Of a DNA stretch of 64,000 nt, positions 27,019-35,280 are shown piece by piece. The notes beneath the pieces were generated by a model that saw only the letters and a list, made by a program, of their open reading frames with translations, did no database searches and was not told the origin of the DNA. Every line of letters starts with the position of its first letter. The stretch's first letter is position 1. The position numbers were made by a program, and so were the translations under genes. The DNA comes from Flavobacterium johnsoniae UW101 (GTDB taxonomy: Bacteria; Bacteroidota; Bacteroidia; Flavobacteriales; Flavobacteriaceae), in contig NC_009441.1 of assembly GCF_000016645.1 (NCBI RefSeq), positions 3,534,001-3,598,000 of the forward strand, given 5' to 3'.

Positions 27019-28125
27019 CTAAATAAAGCAGCTTGCACAGCCTTCACCTTCAGCATCTTCCAAGATATCCAACAGGTAAGGTGACTGTGCTTTAGATTGT
27101 TTACGTTCTTTGCGTTTAATATATTCTTCTTTTATTTTCTCAATTCTTTCCGACTTTACCAGTTCTGCGAGCGATTCATCCTGTATCCATGTGTAACCGT
27201 CTTTTTCATATTCCATCGCTTTGAAGAATAAATCCGGATGCTGCTCATACAGCCAGACCCATTCTATTTTTTGTTGATAGAAGCAGAAAAAACAACCAGA
27301 ACGGCTTCTTGCATAGGTCGATTTTTTACCATTCACTTCAAATTCAATGGCTTTATAGTACTCCGGAACTCCAACACCTGAATCCTCCAGTATTCTAAAA
27401 ATATCATCCCGAACCAATAGATCTTCATTATCAACCAAAGGAAACTCAACTTCTTGAGACAAGGGATAATCGGTTGTCTTCAGGAAATGGAAAACCGCAT
27501 GATTATACTCCTTCACCCCCAGATCTAAAAGAATGTTCAATTTTTGGCTTTGGCTGAAATTAATTGAAATTTCTTCATTTATAACTTCAAAAATTCTTTC
27601 CTTCTTTTCCCCTAAATCCAAAGTCGCATAAAAATTGAAAACATTTGGAATGTTATTATTGCCAAGAAATTTAGTTGTAACATCCTCGCTGAACATATTT
27701 TTTCGAAATGGAAAAATCGACTGTATATTTGATTTCCTCGAAATATATCCCTCTCTGTCCTCATCACCACGTATACCTACATATGAGATAACCAAATCAT
27801 CTCCCACATATTTCTCGAAAGGTTCTAACTTCAATTTTTTCGTGCACCACCTTGAAATATTTCCAGGAAGATAGCCATTATACATCTTAATGAAATGATC
27901 AAAAGGATTAAGGCTCTCATCAGAAAGTACTGGTAGCTTGTAAATTTCCTTGCCTAGGTAATTCTCCAGATTTTCAATCAGATTATAAGTAGCTTCAAGT
28001 TCCTTTCCCGTATCTGAAGTGTAATATTCGATATCCAATTCCGGATAATTCTCTCGCATATAGATTGCTAAGGCGGCACTGTCCTTCCCTCCTGATATCC
28101 CTAGCACATGTCTGACTCTTCTCAT
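27019..28125 (-). CDS. sspD: SspD/DndC-like phosphoadenosine-phosphosulfate-reductase-family protein
   Basis: A 368-residue ATP pyrophosphatase of the PAPS reductase fold. The PP-loop is SGGKDS (11-16). Cysteines C94 (SRWCTKKLKLEPF) and C278/C281 (SGCFFC) are placed as in Fe-S-binding DndC/SspD proteins, and a further C363-x2-C366 pair ends the chain. These enzymes activate the DNA backbone by adenylation before sulfur insertion. The start overlaps the sspC stop by one base, and the gene order sspB-sspC-sspD matches the known sspBCD operon. Confidence 0.85.
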   Translation of the reverse strand: MRRVRHVLGISGGKDSAALAIYMRENYPELDIEYYTSDTGKELEATYNLIENLENYLGKEIYKLPVLSDESLNPFDHFIKMYNGYLPGNISRWCTKKLKLEPFEKYVGDDLVISYVGIRGDEDREGYISRKSNIQSIFPFRKNMFSEDVTTKFLGNNNIPNVFNFYATLDLGEKKERIFEVINEEISINFSQSQKLNILLDLGVKEYNHAVFHFLKTTDYPLSQEVEFPLVDNEDLLVRDDIFRILEDSGVGVPEYYKAIEFEVNGKKSTYARSRSGCFFCFYQQKIEWVWLYEQHPDLFFKAMEYEKDGYTWIQDESLAELVKSERIEKIKEEYIKRKERKQSKAQSPYLLDILEDAEGEGCASCFI

Positions 28126-31100
28126 TATAATAGGCTTTTTAAAACGGCAGTTACAGCGGCCAAATCAATACTTTTATCTTTCGACAACATCTCTTTTATT
28201 TTTTCTTCCAAGACATTCACATCTTTGGTCTTGCCCTTAGGCAGTCGGATGATCTTATTGGTCATGCCTTCTCCAAATGAATTTATCTGCAAATCGATGG
28301 CAATTTCTTTTTCTTCATTGAACTTGACCATTGAAATACGATTCAGACTGTCCAGGCTTAAAATCATATCTGAAAATTTGTCATAAAGCAAAAGTTCGTC
28401 CTCGTCTTTAAATTTCTCAAGCGATTTGCCCATCAGAGATTGGGCTAAAGAATTGAGCCACGCCTTTTTATCTTCAATTTGAGAATCTAAACGCTGAACA
28501 AAGGATTTCTGTGAATTTAAAAGCAAATGACGATGTAGATTCTTATATCTTTTTTGAAATTTTGCTTGATAATCCTCAAAAGCTAGCGGTTGGTCAAAAT
28601 ATTTGTCTTGAAGAAATGATTCAAATCGGTTTACCAATTCATCAAAACAATTTCGAATTTCTTTGATTGAGTCCTGAAGCTGAATGATAAAGTGCTGCAA
28701 TTCTGACCTGTCCTTCTGTATTTTGGAAACCGAATAGCCTAATGCAGTAGGAAAATCTTCAAAGAAAGACTGCTCGGGATCCTTCGAGTTCGCTATTGCT
28801 TCTCTGATTGCCAGACTTTCTTTGGACAAACGCTTGGTTTCCTTTGAATAGTCCGGCAGTGCCCTATAAAATACTAGAAAAGGCTTGATCGTTTCAATAA
28901 AGGTCTGCGCGCTGCCATTATTATTTGAATCAATATTTAAAAATTTACGATAGCTGTTAAAGATATCCAGTTTAACACCTTCTAGCGCAAATGATTTCAC
29001 TTCAAAATCTTTTGGAACCTTTGCAATCAGTTCCAAAATATCCTCATTAATTGTCGGCGTATATATCTTCTCGTTGAACAAGGCATATTCATCTCTCTTT
29101 ATAAATAGAAAAGATGGAACCCAAAAATCAATAAAACCTTGCTTCAACTTGAAGGGCTTATTACTTAGGACTTCGATGAAATCCGAAATTCTTCTTTTGC
29201 TGGCTTTGGCACTATCCAAAAATTCAACAGAAGCTTGCCATAAACTGTGAAATCCATTTTCGTCGTGCGGCTGCACCAAATTTGAAGAGTTATCATTACA
29301 CAGCTGAATCCCGTTATTTTCCAATAAAGAAAGATATATGGTTTTCTCTGGCGGAAATTTATCAGCAGAAAAGCCAAGCTGAGGAATATCCCAGTCATTG
29401 GCCAAAGCTCTATAATAATTCCTTTTAGCTGTATGTATAGATGTTGATATTCTATGTTTGTTTACAAGTTCATTATTAAAATAAGGCGTTTTGGAGTAAA
29501 CTGTTTTACAGATTTGTGAAAGGAAAGAATTAAATTCCTTTTGTGATTTTATTTCTTTCTTCTGTCCAGAAAAGATCCATATAACAGAAGCTTTCTCGCC
29601 GAAAAGACTATTTTGTATCTTATGGTTTAGCAAATTTCGCTGATGCAGGACAATATTTTTAAGTTCGGTTACAGCGACCTTGTCATCAGGATTTTCCTCT
29701 ATAACTTTTCTGGTCTTCTCAATCTCGAATAGCAGATCTTTAATCTCTTTTGAGTTTAAATAGTAACAGTACAAAATCGCTTCCTGATTCTCAAACGATA
29801 CCTTTTCGATATCTGTAAGGATATCCGACTCATTAAAGATCAAGTTGATAAAGCCGTCCACTTCTCCTTCCGGTTTTAATGAAATTGGATGTGAGGATAT
29901 TTTATATTCAAACAGACGAGGTGTTCCTGTCTCAAACATTGCCCTTTTTGCTAATACGGGTGGCAGCGAATAATTTTTATTAAGCAGTGTCACTACATCG
30001 GTAATATCATCAATCTTGTTTCCTGCCTCATACAGTGCTGTAGGGATGTCAAGATCGGTGCCTTCGAAAAGAATATAACGGTTATTGTAATTTCGGTAAA
30101 GAACAATTTTCTTTAATTCTAAATTTTCGATTATTTTCAGCGCATTTGAAATATTCAGACTTCTTTCAGCGTAAGCCACCAAAAAATCGCGGTTAATAAA
30201 TGAGCCTGACTGAGCATTAATGGACAGCAAGCCTATTGTTTTAATTATTTTTTCATAATCTGACAGATTATGATCGAATAACGTTCCCGCTTTTTCCAAA
30301 GATGTTCTAATAGATTTCCATGCTCCGAAATCAGGATTGTATCTTGAATTCAGAAAGGAAAAATAATTGTGCATCAAAAAATCATACACCTCTGATACGG
30401 AATAAAAACTGTCACTCAGTATACTGTGCTGGTATAAGCCTGTATGATCCGTTGATTCCAAAAATGAAAACAAAGAACGCTCGTTCTGTCCATACTTCTG
30501 TAATGATAGGGTCAACACGTAAGCAGAAATGGCATCAAGGGGATATAATTTTTTTGCTATTTCCTTCACATAATCCTCATTGATGTTGAAGGCCTTAGAT
30601 TGAGTCAGCAGATTTACTATATCATTTACATTCTTTTCCTTCTTAACTGCAGATTGTTTCTCCTCGATATGTTCAGAGGCAAGATACAGCAGCTGTTCGA
30701 CCGGTTCATTAAAAGTAATCTCCTTGAACCGCCCTTTCACTTTGGTCCACTCTTGTCTTTGTGCTGAATCGAGATTAATGGCATAGGCATCAAAATTTTG
30801 GTGCACAGTTGTCAATAGAACGATGTTATGATCTGAATTATTAGTAAATTCTGCTAGTTGCTGAATAAAATACAGCTCTTTTTCAGGATCATTTTGGGAC
30901 GCATATTCCAAAAATTTCCCAAACTCATCTATAACCACAAAAAGAAGCGGGCTTTTATTACCTAATTGGTAATAGCGATTAAAAATTTCAGAGAATATAT
31001 TCTCTACTGCATCCTTATCATTCTTGATCTGCAAAAAATCACAGAAAGATTGTTTTAGAGACTGATATTCTCCAATAATTTTTATGAAATCAATTTTTGG

Positions 31101-31340
31101 ATCTGCAAGCAAGTTCAAACCAAAATATGCTTTGTTTTTTTTGAGGGTCTGCTCCACCGCCCAAAGAAAAGAACTTTTTCCTGTCCCGTATGATCCGATT
31201 ATGTTAAATGACCTTGTTCCTTGTTTAAAATCATTACTTATCTGGTTACTTATCCTAATAGCATTAGGAGTAGGAATATAAGTCAATTCCCTATCCGTAT
31301 CACGAATGATATTAGTGGATGTACTGAATTTAATTGCCAT
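28125..31340 (-). CDS. sspC: SspC-like large ATPase
   Basis: A 1071-residue P-loop protein. Walker A is GSYGTGKS (49-56) and Walker B is VVIDEFGKF (about 135-143), followed by a sensor-like LLTTVHQNFD. The rest is mostly helical and contains long charged coiled-coil-like parts (about 850-1000). It also resembles BREX BrxC-type ATPases in its N-terminal part. Lying between a DUF4007 gene and a DndC-like gene, it fits SspC, the ATPase of single-strand phosphorothioation. Its start overlaps the sspB stop by 11 bases, so the operon is translationally coupled. Confidence 0.82.
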   Translation of the reverse strand: MAIKFSTSTNIIRDTDRELTYIPTPNAIRISNQISNDFKQGTRSFNIIGSYGTGKSSFLWAVEQTLKKNKAYFGLNLLADPKIDFIKIIGEYQSLKQSFCDFLQIKNDKDAVENIFSEIFNRYYQLGNKSPLLFVVIDEFGKFLEYASQNDPEKELYFIQQLAEFTNNSDHNIVLLTTVHQNFDAYAINLDSAQRQEWTKVKGRFKEITFNEPVEQLLYLASEHIEEKQSAVKKEKNVNDIVNLLTQSKAFNINEDYVKEIAKKLYPLDAISAYVLTLSLQKYGQNERSLFSFLESTDHTGLYQHSILSDSFYSVSEVYDFLMHNYFSFLNSRYNPDFGAWKSIRTSLEKAGTLFDHNLSDYEKIIKTIGLLSINAQSGSFINRDFLVAYAERSLNISNALKIIENLELKKIVLYRNYNNRYILFEGTDLDIPTALYEAGNKIDDITDVVTLLNKNYSLPPVLAKRAMFETGTPRLFEYKISSHPISLKPEGEVDGFINLIFNESDILTDIEKVSFENQEAILYCYYLNSKEIKDLLFEIEKTRKVIEENPDDKVAVTELKNIVLHQRNLLNHKIQNSLFGEKASVIWIFSGQKKEIKSQKEFNSFLSQICKTVYSKTPYFNNELVNKHRISTSIHTAKRNYYRALANDWDIPQLGFSADKFPPEKTIYLSLLENNGIQLCNDNSSNLVQPHDENGFHSLWQASVEFLDSAKASKRRISDFIEVLSNKPFKLKQGFIDFWVPSFLFIKRDEYALFNEKIYTPTINEDILELIAKVPKDFEVKSFALEGVKLDIFNSYRKFLNIDSNNNGSAQTFIETIKPFLVFYRALPDYSKETKRLSKESLAIREAIANSKDPEQSFFEDFPTALGYSVSKIQKDRSELQHFIIQLQDSIKEIRNCFDELVNRFESFLQDKYFDQPLAFEDYQAKFQKRYKNLHRHLLLNSQKSFVQRLDSQIEDKKAWLNSLAQSLMGKSLEKFKDEDELLLYDKFSDMILSLDSLNRISMVKFNEEKEIAIDLQINSFGEGMTNKIIRLPKGKTKDVNVLEEKIKEMLSKDKSIDLAAVTAVLKSLL

Positions 31341-32226
31341 AATAATGATTTAGTATTTCAAATTTATCAGGTTTTGAAACAAACTGTAGTTCCTTAATGC
31401 CGGCATGATCACTTAACGTCACACCGTATTTTTTATATTTTGGATTATTAGCTAAAGATTCCAATTTTTCCATCAATGCATTTTTGGTTATGCCAAAAAC
31501 AGATCCAGCCTGATTCCTGTCCTGAAAAAGCATATTTAAACTTACCGAGTTTTGAAAATCCTGTTTATCCAAAATTGTATATAGGATAATTTCCTCAGGC
31601 AGATTGTTTCTACTCTCATTCGGGATGGAATATAATGATGTTTGTTTTTTTTCTTCCTGTATTAGATTTAGGTCTGCCAATAATCCTGAAAAAGTGTCTT
31701 CCTTATCCTTCACTTGATCGGTTGTTCTGATATACATTTTCGTTAATACATCAAAATCTGTCCCAGCAGTCTTCTTATTAAATTGAGTAAAACCTATTTC
31801 ATTTGCCTTTCTTTGTACAAATAATAAAAAGTTTTCTTTTGTAAACTCTATTTTCTCTCTTCGCAGATAATTAAAAATCAAATCATAGATCGAGGAAAAA
31901 CCCTGATTCACCAAATGATAATGAAGAAGCCACAAGGTCGCTTCATCTTCTAGAAAAGGATCTTTGCCTTCTGAAGAAAAAATATAATGTGCCAAACTTG
32001 TAAGTTTACCTTCTCCATCAATCAACGAAAATGCCTTCATCCAAAAATATATTGAAGCAACCATATTCTTACCTACACCAAGTAAAACTACTGCTTCAAC
32101 GTCGGTAAATTTGTTCCCGTTATTTACAAAATCATAACCTTTCTTTAACCACAATTGCCTGCAGTGAAAAGTTTCATGACCAGATAAGGTAAGTTTATTG
32201 TATGGACTAGTCAATAATTCTGACAT
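31330..32226 (-). CDS. sspB: SspB-like DUF4007 protein
   Basis: A 298-residue protein of the DUF4007 family. It is recognised by the N-terminal LSGHETFHCRQLWLKKGYDF and by LGVGKNMVASIYFWMKAF. In the Ssp system the DUF4007 protein SspB is the nicking endonuclease that opens one strand at the site to be sulfur-modified. It is the first gene of the minus-strand operon sspB-sspC-sspD. The 102 bases upstream, before the end of traD, should carry its promoter; I see only a near-match to the -7 box there. Confidence 0.83.
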   Translation of the reverse strand: MSELLTSPYNKLTLSGHETFHCRQLWLKKGYDFVNNGNKFTDVEAVVLLGVGKNMVASIYFWMKAFSLIDGEGKLTSLAHYIFSSEGKDPFLEDEATLWLLHYHLVNQGFSSIYDLIFNYLRREKIEFTKENFLLFVQRKANEIGFTQFNKKTAGTDFDVLTKMYIRTTDQVKDKEDTFSGLLADLNLIQEEKKQTSLYSIPNESRNNLPEEIILYTILDKQDFQNSVSLNMLFQDRNQAGSVFGITKNALMEKLESLANNPKYKKYGVTLSDHAGIKELQFVSKPDKFEILNHYYGN

Positions 32227-32328
32227 CGCTTAATTTTAATATTGTTTGCTACAAAGTAACAAAATATAACAAGAACAGTACTTATTTGTAAACAATAAAT
32301 AATAGATTTTTACTGAATCATATCTCTT

Positions 32329-32961
32329 TTACATAAAGTCGAGGATATCAAAATCGCTGTCATCATTTTTCCCTCCAGTTGTCGAGGGATTTACATTTAA
32401 AGAAGAGAGCCTCCCTTCCAACAGCTCTGCCATTTTCCGGGACGCTCCTTCCATGGAATTCTCCAGTAGGTCGAATAATTCGGTTCCTTGTATTTTCTGA
32501 ATCAACGCTGCTGCTGTTTCCTTTTGGGATGGCTCCAGGTCTTCCACCTGCAGCATCATCCCCACTGAGCTTAATTCTTCGAAGGTAACCCCTTGGGCAA
32601 AACCGCTATTCCCATTGGAAATTCCAAAATTGTTCCACTCTTCCTCCTCCTGCTCAAAATCAGGCAAATATTCATTTGCATCATCGCGTTCATCCTGCCA
32701 ATCTGTTGTGCGTTGTTCGCTACTGATTTCTTCATCAAAATTATGCACTTCATCTCCAGCTGCCTTGAGATGGCAGTCATTGGCTTCCTGTGGCGCTAGG
32801 AGGCTTTTGAAACCCTTGGGCAGTCCGATTATATTAGGCACTTTTCCACTGCGTTTTACATTTCCCGTTTTTTTTTCTGGATTCGATACTCTTGCTGGAA
32901 ATTTATCATGCGCAAGCAGCACTATGATTATCAGCAGGCATATAACGATTAATGTTTCCAT
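32329..32961 (-). CDS. traD: Conjugal transfer protein TraD
   Basis: A 210-residue protein with one N-terminal membrane segment (METLIVICLLIIIVLLAHD). It continues with a long acidic, low-complexity region and a conserved C-terminal block (TFEELSSVG; IQKIQGTELFDLLENSMEGASRKMAELL) that is characteristic of proteins annotated TraD in Bacteroidota elements. Its role is unknown. It is the last gene of traA-B-D and has been cut off from traE by the defence island. Confidence 0.85.
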   Translation of the reverse strand: METLIVICLLIIIVLLAHDKFPARVSNPEKKTGNVKRSGKVPNIIGLPKGFKSLLAPQEANDCHLKAAGDEVHNFDEEISSEQRTTDWQDERDDANEYLPDFEQEEEEWNNFGISNGNSGFAQGVTFEELSSVGMMLQVEDLEPSQKETAAALIQKIQGTELFDLLENSMEGASRKMAELLEGRLSSLNVNPSTTGGKNDDSDFDILDFM

Positions 32962-32962
32962 A

Positions 32963-33373
32963 CTACATTATTGGTTTATACTTCTCATTAAAACTAGCGA
33001 TGATCTGATCGCCGAATTCCTGAAAATGATACTCAAGCAGATTGTCCAAGTACCCGTATATAGTTATTTTGTCCTCACCTATTACCTGTACAATGCGTGT
33101 CAGCTTCTCATGAAAATCAGGTCGTATGTATACCGTTTTTCCATTTCGGGCATTGGTCTCGGGTCTCTTGAAAAAGATAGCCTCATAATCTTCATGGTAC
33201 TTTCTTTTCTTGCTGCGCTCGATTATGCTTGGCTTTTCAATTGGGGTGCTTGCCTCTTCAATCTTATGATTTTCTAGTCGTATTCCATCTTTTTTGACCC
33301 CATCGGCAATAAGGTTCATCATCAATTCTTCATTGATTTCATCACTGCTACCGATGATATTTTCCTTTCCCAT
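32963..33373 (-). CDS. traB: DUF3408 protein (TraB)
   Basis: A 136-residue basic protein. The C-terminal part (KTVYIRPDFHEKLTRIVQVIGEDKITIYGYLDNLLEYHF) is a ribbon-helix-helix-like DUF3408 domain, the family called TraB in CTnDOT-type elements. It probably binds DNA and works with the ParA-like TraA. It starts 4 bases after traA and ends 1 base before traD. Confidence 0.85.
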   Translation of the reverse strand: MGKENIIGSSDEINEELMMNLIADGVKKDGIRLENHKIEEASTPIEKPSIIERSKKRKYHEDYEAIFFKRPETNARNGKTVYIRPDFHEKLTRIVQVIGEDKITIYGYLDNLLEYHFQEFGDQIIASFNEKYKPIM

Positions 33374-33377
33374 GGCT

Positions 33378-34145
33378 TCAAGAATTGATTATTTCAAAAA
33401 ATTCTGCAATAAACTGATCCATTCGGCAGGCTTTCATTAGGCGCTCGTCCGCAGGCAGCAAAGTGGAGCGGAAAACCGTCTTGGCGGCAGCTTCGCTTTC
33501 CTTGCGGAACCTGGTGCTGTTCATGACCTGCGTACGCATAATGGTTAATCCGAGCTCACCGATAAGCTTGCTGTACAGCTCATAGAGAGGAGAACGTTCG
33601 CGACCGTCTACCTGATTCCAAAATAGATTTATGCTTTTAATCGAAGTACTTCCCTTTTTCATTATAACATCGTTCATGAGCTGCGTAAATACCAGCGAGC
33701 TCTCCATTACCACTCGATCTGCGGTTATAGGGGTGAAAATATGATGCATGCCTGCAAGTGCCTTCAAAATTCCCGGAGTGTTTACTGTACCGGGAAGGTC
33801 AAAAAAAATAAAATCAAACCGAAGGTCTGAGGATTCCAAAAACTCGATCGCAGCCTGAACGACACCTTCCGCCTTATGTTCAATAATGGGATACGCTTTT
33901 CTGTTAATCGACGTAAACTGCCTGAATGCGGCCTTTTTGAGAAACTCGTTTTCCATCACCATTCCCAGATCCCGATTCTTCATTTTCACAAGGCTGTATT
34001 GTGGGAAATCCGCATCAAAAACTGCCACATTATAACCCTGTCGATAATGCAGTTCACTTGCTACAAGGACAGTAAAAGTAGATTTTCCTACACCTCCTTT
34101 CTGGGAGGAAAAAGCGATAAATTTTGTTTTGTTTTCCGATTCCAT
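33378..34145 (-). CDS. traA: ParA family ATPase (TraA)
   Basis: A 255-residue deviant-Walker ATPase; the P-loop is KGGVGKST (16-23), followed by a conserved Asp in VAVFDADFPQYSLVK and a Walker B-like FIFFDLPGT. It is the TraA of Bacteroidota elements, first gene of traA-B-D. It is likely involved in partition or in control of transfer. It is divergent from mobA across a 700-base region that probably contains oriT. Confidence 0.9.
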   Translation of the reverse strand: MESENKTKFIAFSSQKGGVGKSTFTVLVASELHYRQGYNVAVFDADFPQYSLVKMKNRDLGMVMENEFLKKAAFRQFTSINRKAYPIIEHKAEGVVQAAIEFLESSDLRFDFIFFDLPGTVNTPGILKALAGMHHIFTPITADRVVMESSLVFTQLMNDVIMKKGSTSIKSINLFWNQVDGRERSPLYELYSKLIGELGLTIMRTQVMNSTRFRKESEAAAKTVFRSTLLPADERLMKACRMDQFIAEFFEIINS

Positions 34146-34688
34146 ATTATTCTGCGTTTAAATGATTAAAAAAAAAGATGTGCAGTAATGCAATATTTCC
34201 GAATGTATGTGTGCACATGGGTATGTGCATATCTACTGCAATTCGTACCGATGCGAGCATTCATCTACGATAATAATTATCTGCGTACGGAGCTCCTGTC
34301 ATAAATAATTTTATACCTAATTTCCTATATCTGTATATAATCGCCTGCAAACAGAGAGTTATATATACTTACAGCCACTGAACCCTACACAGAGTAAAGT
34401 CTGTCTGTACACGTACCGATAAAACCTTTTGTCTAAGCACATAACAACATACCTACATCTGTACACTGCTATGTAAGGGCAAAGAAACAAGGAAATCAAC
34501 CTTTATATGTGATTGGGGAATGCATTGGCTTTCATTGTCGCAGTTTGGTGTAAGCATTGAATGCATGGATGCGCTAAAGAGTCTCTTACTTTGCATTATA
34601 GTGAACAGCAGACAAGAACCCAAAACAAATCTAACGCTGGGAGATAGGAACGAACAGTCAAAACCTGTTCCTCCCTTCTACATGAAAG

Positions 34689-34710
34689 CCGTCCCGAAGG
34701 GCGGATTTTT
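34689..34710 (+). terminator. Terminator-like hairpin upstream of mobA
   Basis: The arms CCGTCC/GGGCGG (34689-34694, 34699-34704) with a CGAA loop are followed by ATTTTT. No gene ends here on the + strand, so it may attenuate a leader transcript or be part of oriT. Confidence 0.45.
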
Positions 34711-34712
34711 CT

Positions 34713-34798
34713 GTGTTCACCAGAACACGGCAAGTTGTGTTTTGAGGCACTCGAAATTCGAATGGTGCCTCAAAACAACTTGCCCTGCCGGGGGGCCG
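34713..34798. other. Candidate oriT inverted repeats
   Basis: A 6-base hairpin (GTGTTC/GAACAC, 34713-34728) is followed by a long inverted repeat. Its left arm is 34730-34750 (21 bases, GCAAGTTGT...GAGGCAC) and its right arm 34765-34783 (19 bases, matching except for a 2-base difference). The loop itself contains TCGAA/TTCGA. A G/C tract (34784-34798) follows. Inverted repeats immediately upstream of the MobA-relaxase genes are the expected form of a MOBP-type origin of transfer. The nick site is not identifiable by eye. Confidence 0.6.
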
Positions 34799-34848
34799 GA
34801 AAACCCTTCCGAAGTCAGGGTTTTAAATTATGCTAAAAATGAAATATT

Positions 34849-35280
34849 ATGCATGGGGAAAAATATGAAGGACGCAAAAAAATGGGGCGGACACCGAAAG
34901 AGGAACCGAGTATACATCGGCATGTTTTTCGGCTGACAGACAGGGAGAACGCAAAACTTCTTTCACTTTTTGAAGCCTCTGGAATTGACAATAAGGCAAA
35001 ATTTATTGTTGCTCGACTCTTCGAAAAGGAGCTCAGGACGATAAGGATCGACAAGGGAACCATTGACTTTTACATGCGTCTGACCACTTTTTACGGACAG
35101 TTCCGTTCCATCGGAGTGAACTACAACCAGCTTGTAAAACTGCTGTACAGACATTTTTCGGAGAAAAAAGCAGCCGCCTATCTCTATAAATTGGAAAAAC
35201 AGACTGCTGAAATGGCATCCTTGTGCCAAAAAATCATCCAGCTGACACAAGACTTTGAAGAAAAATTCCAAAAAAAATGA
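34849..35280 (+). CDS. mobA: Mobilisation protein MobA (relaxosome accessory)
   Basis: A 143-residue protein (or 132 if translation starts at the ATG at 34882, MGRTPKEEP). An N-terminal basic ribbon-helix-helix-like part (HRHVFRLTDRENAKLLSLFEASG) is followed by a helical part with IGVNYNQLVKLLYRHF, typical of MobC/MobA-type relaxosome proteins. It should bind oriT and help the relaxase. It overlaps mobB by 4 bases (ATGA). Confidence 0.85.
   Translation: MHGEKYEGRKKMGRTPKEEPSIHRHVFRLTDRENAKLLSLFEASGIDNKAKFIVARLFEKELRTIRIDKGTIDFYMRLTTFYGQFRSIGVNYNQLVKLLYRHFSEKKAAAYLYKLEKQTAEMASLCQKIIQLTQDFEEKFQKK

Larger units (their letters stand above)
20190..32328. mobile_element. Phosphorothioation defence island inserted between traD and traE
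   Basis: Seven genes, converging near 26,950, lie between traE and traD, which are adjacent in related elements. The DNA is more AT-rich than the flanking tra genes. No integrase, transposase or obvious flanking repeat is seen, so the way it entered is not known; limits are set by the flanking genes and the composition change. Confidence 0.6.
34146..34848. other. Gene-free region between traA and mobA, probable oriT and promoters
   Basis: About 700 bases lie between divergent traA and mobA. The left 370 bases are AT-rich with short recurring words (TGTGCA, TGTACA, ATACCTA) but no defined repeat array. The right part holds a terminator-like hairpin and two perfect inverted repeats next to a GC-rich tract, described separately. 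One open frame from 34520 crosses these repeats and has no coding character. Confidence 0.6.

Noticed and set aside
28125..31340. BREX system (BrxC) interpretation of the large ATPase
   Set aside because: No PglZ, PglX or BrxL genes nearby; DUF4007 and DndC-like neighbours point to Ssp.
34520..34936. 138-codon frame upstream of mobA
   Set aside because: It runs through the inverted repeats of the oriT candidate and overlaps mobA in another frame; composition is not protein-like.
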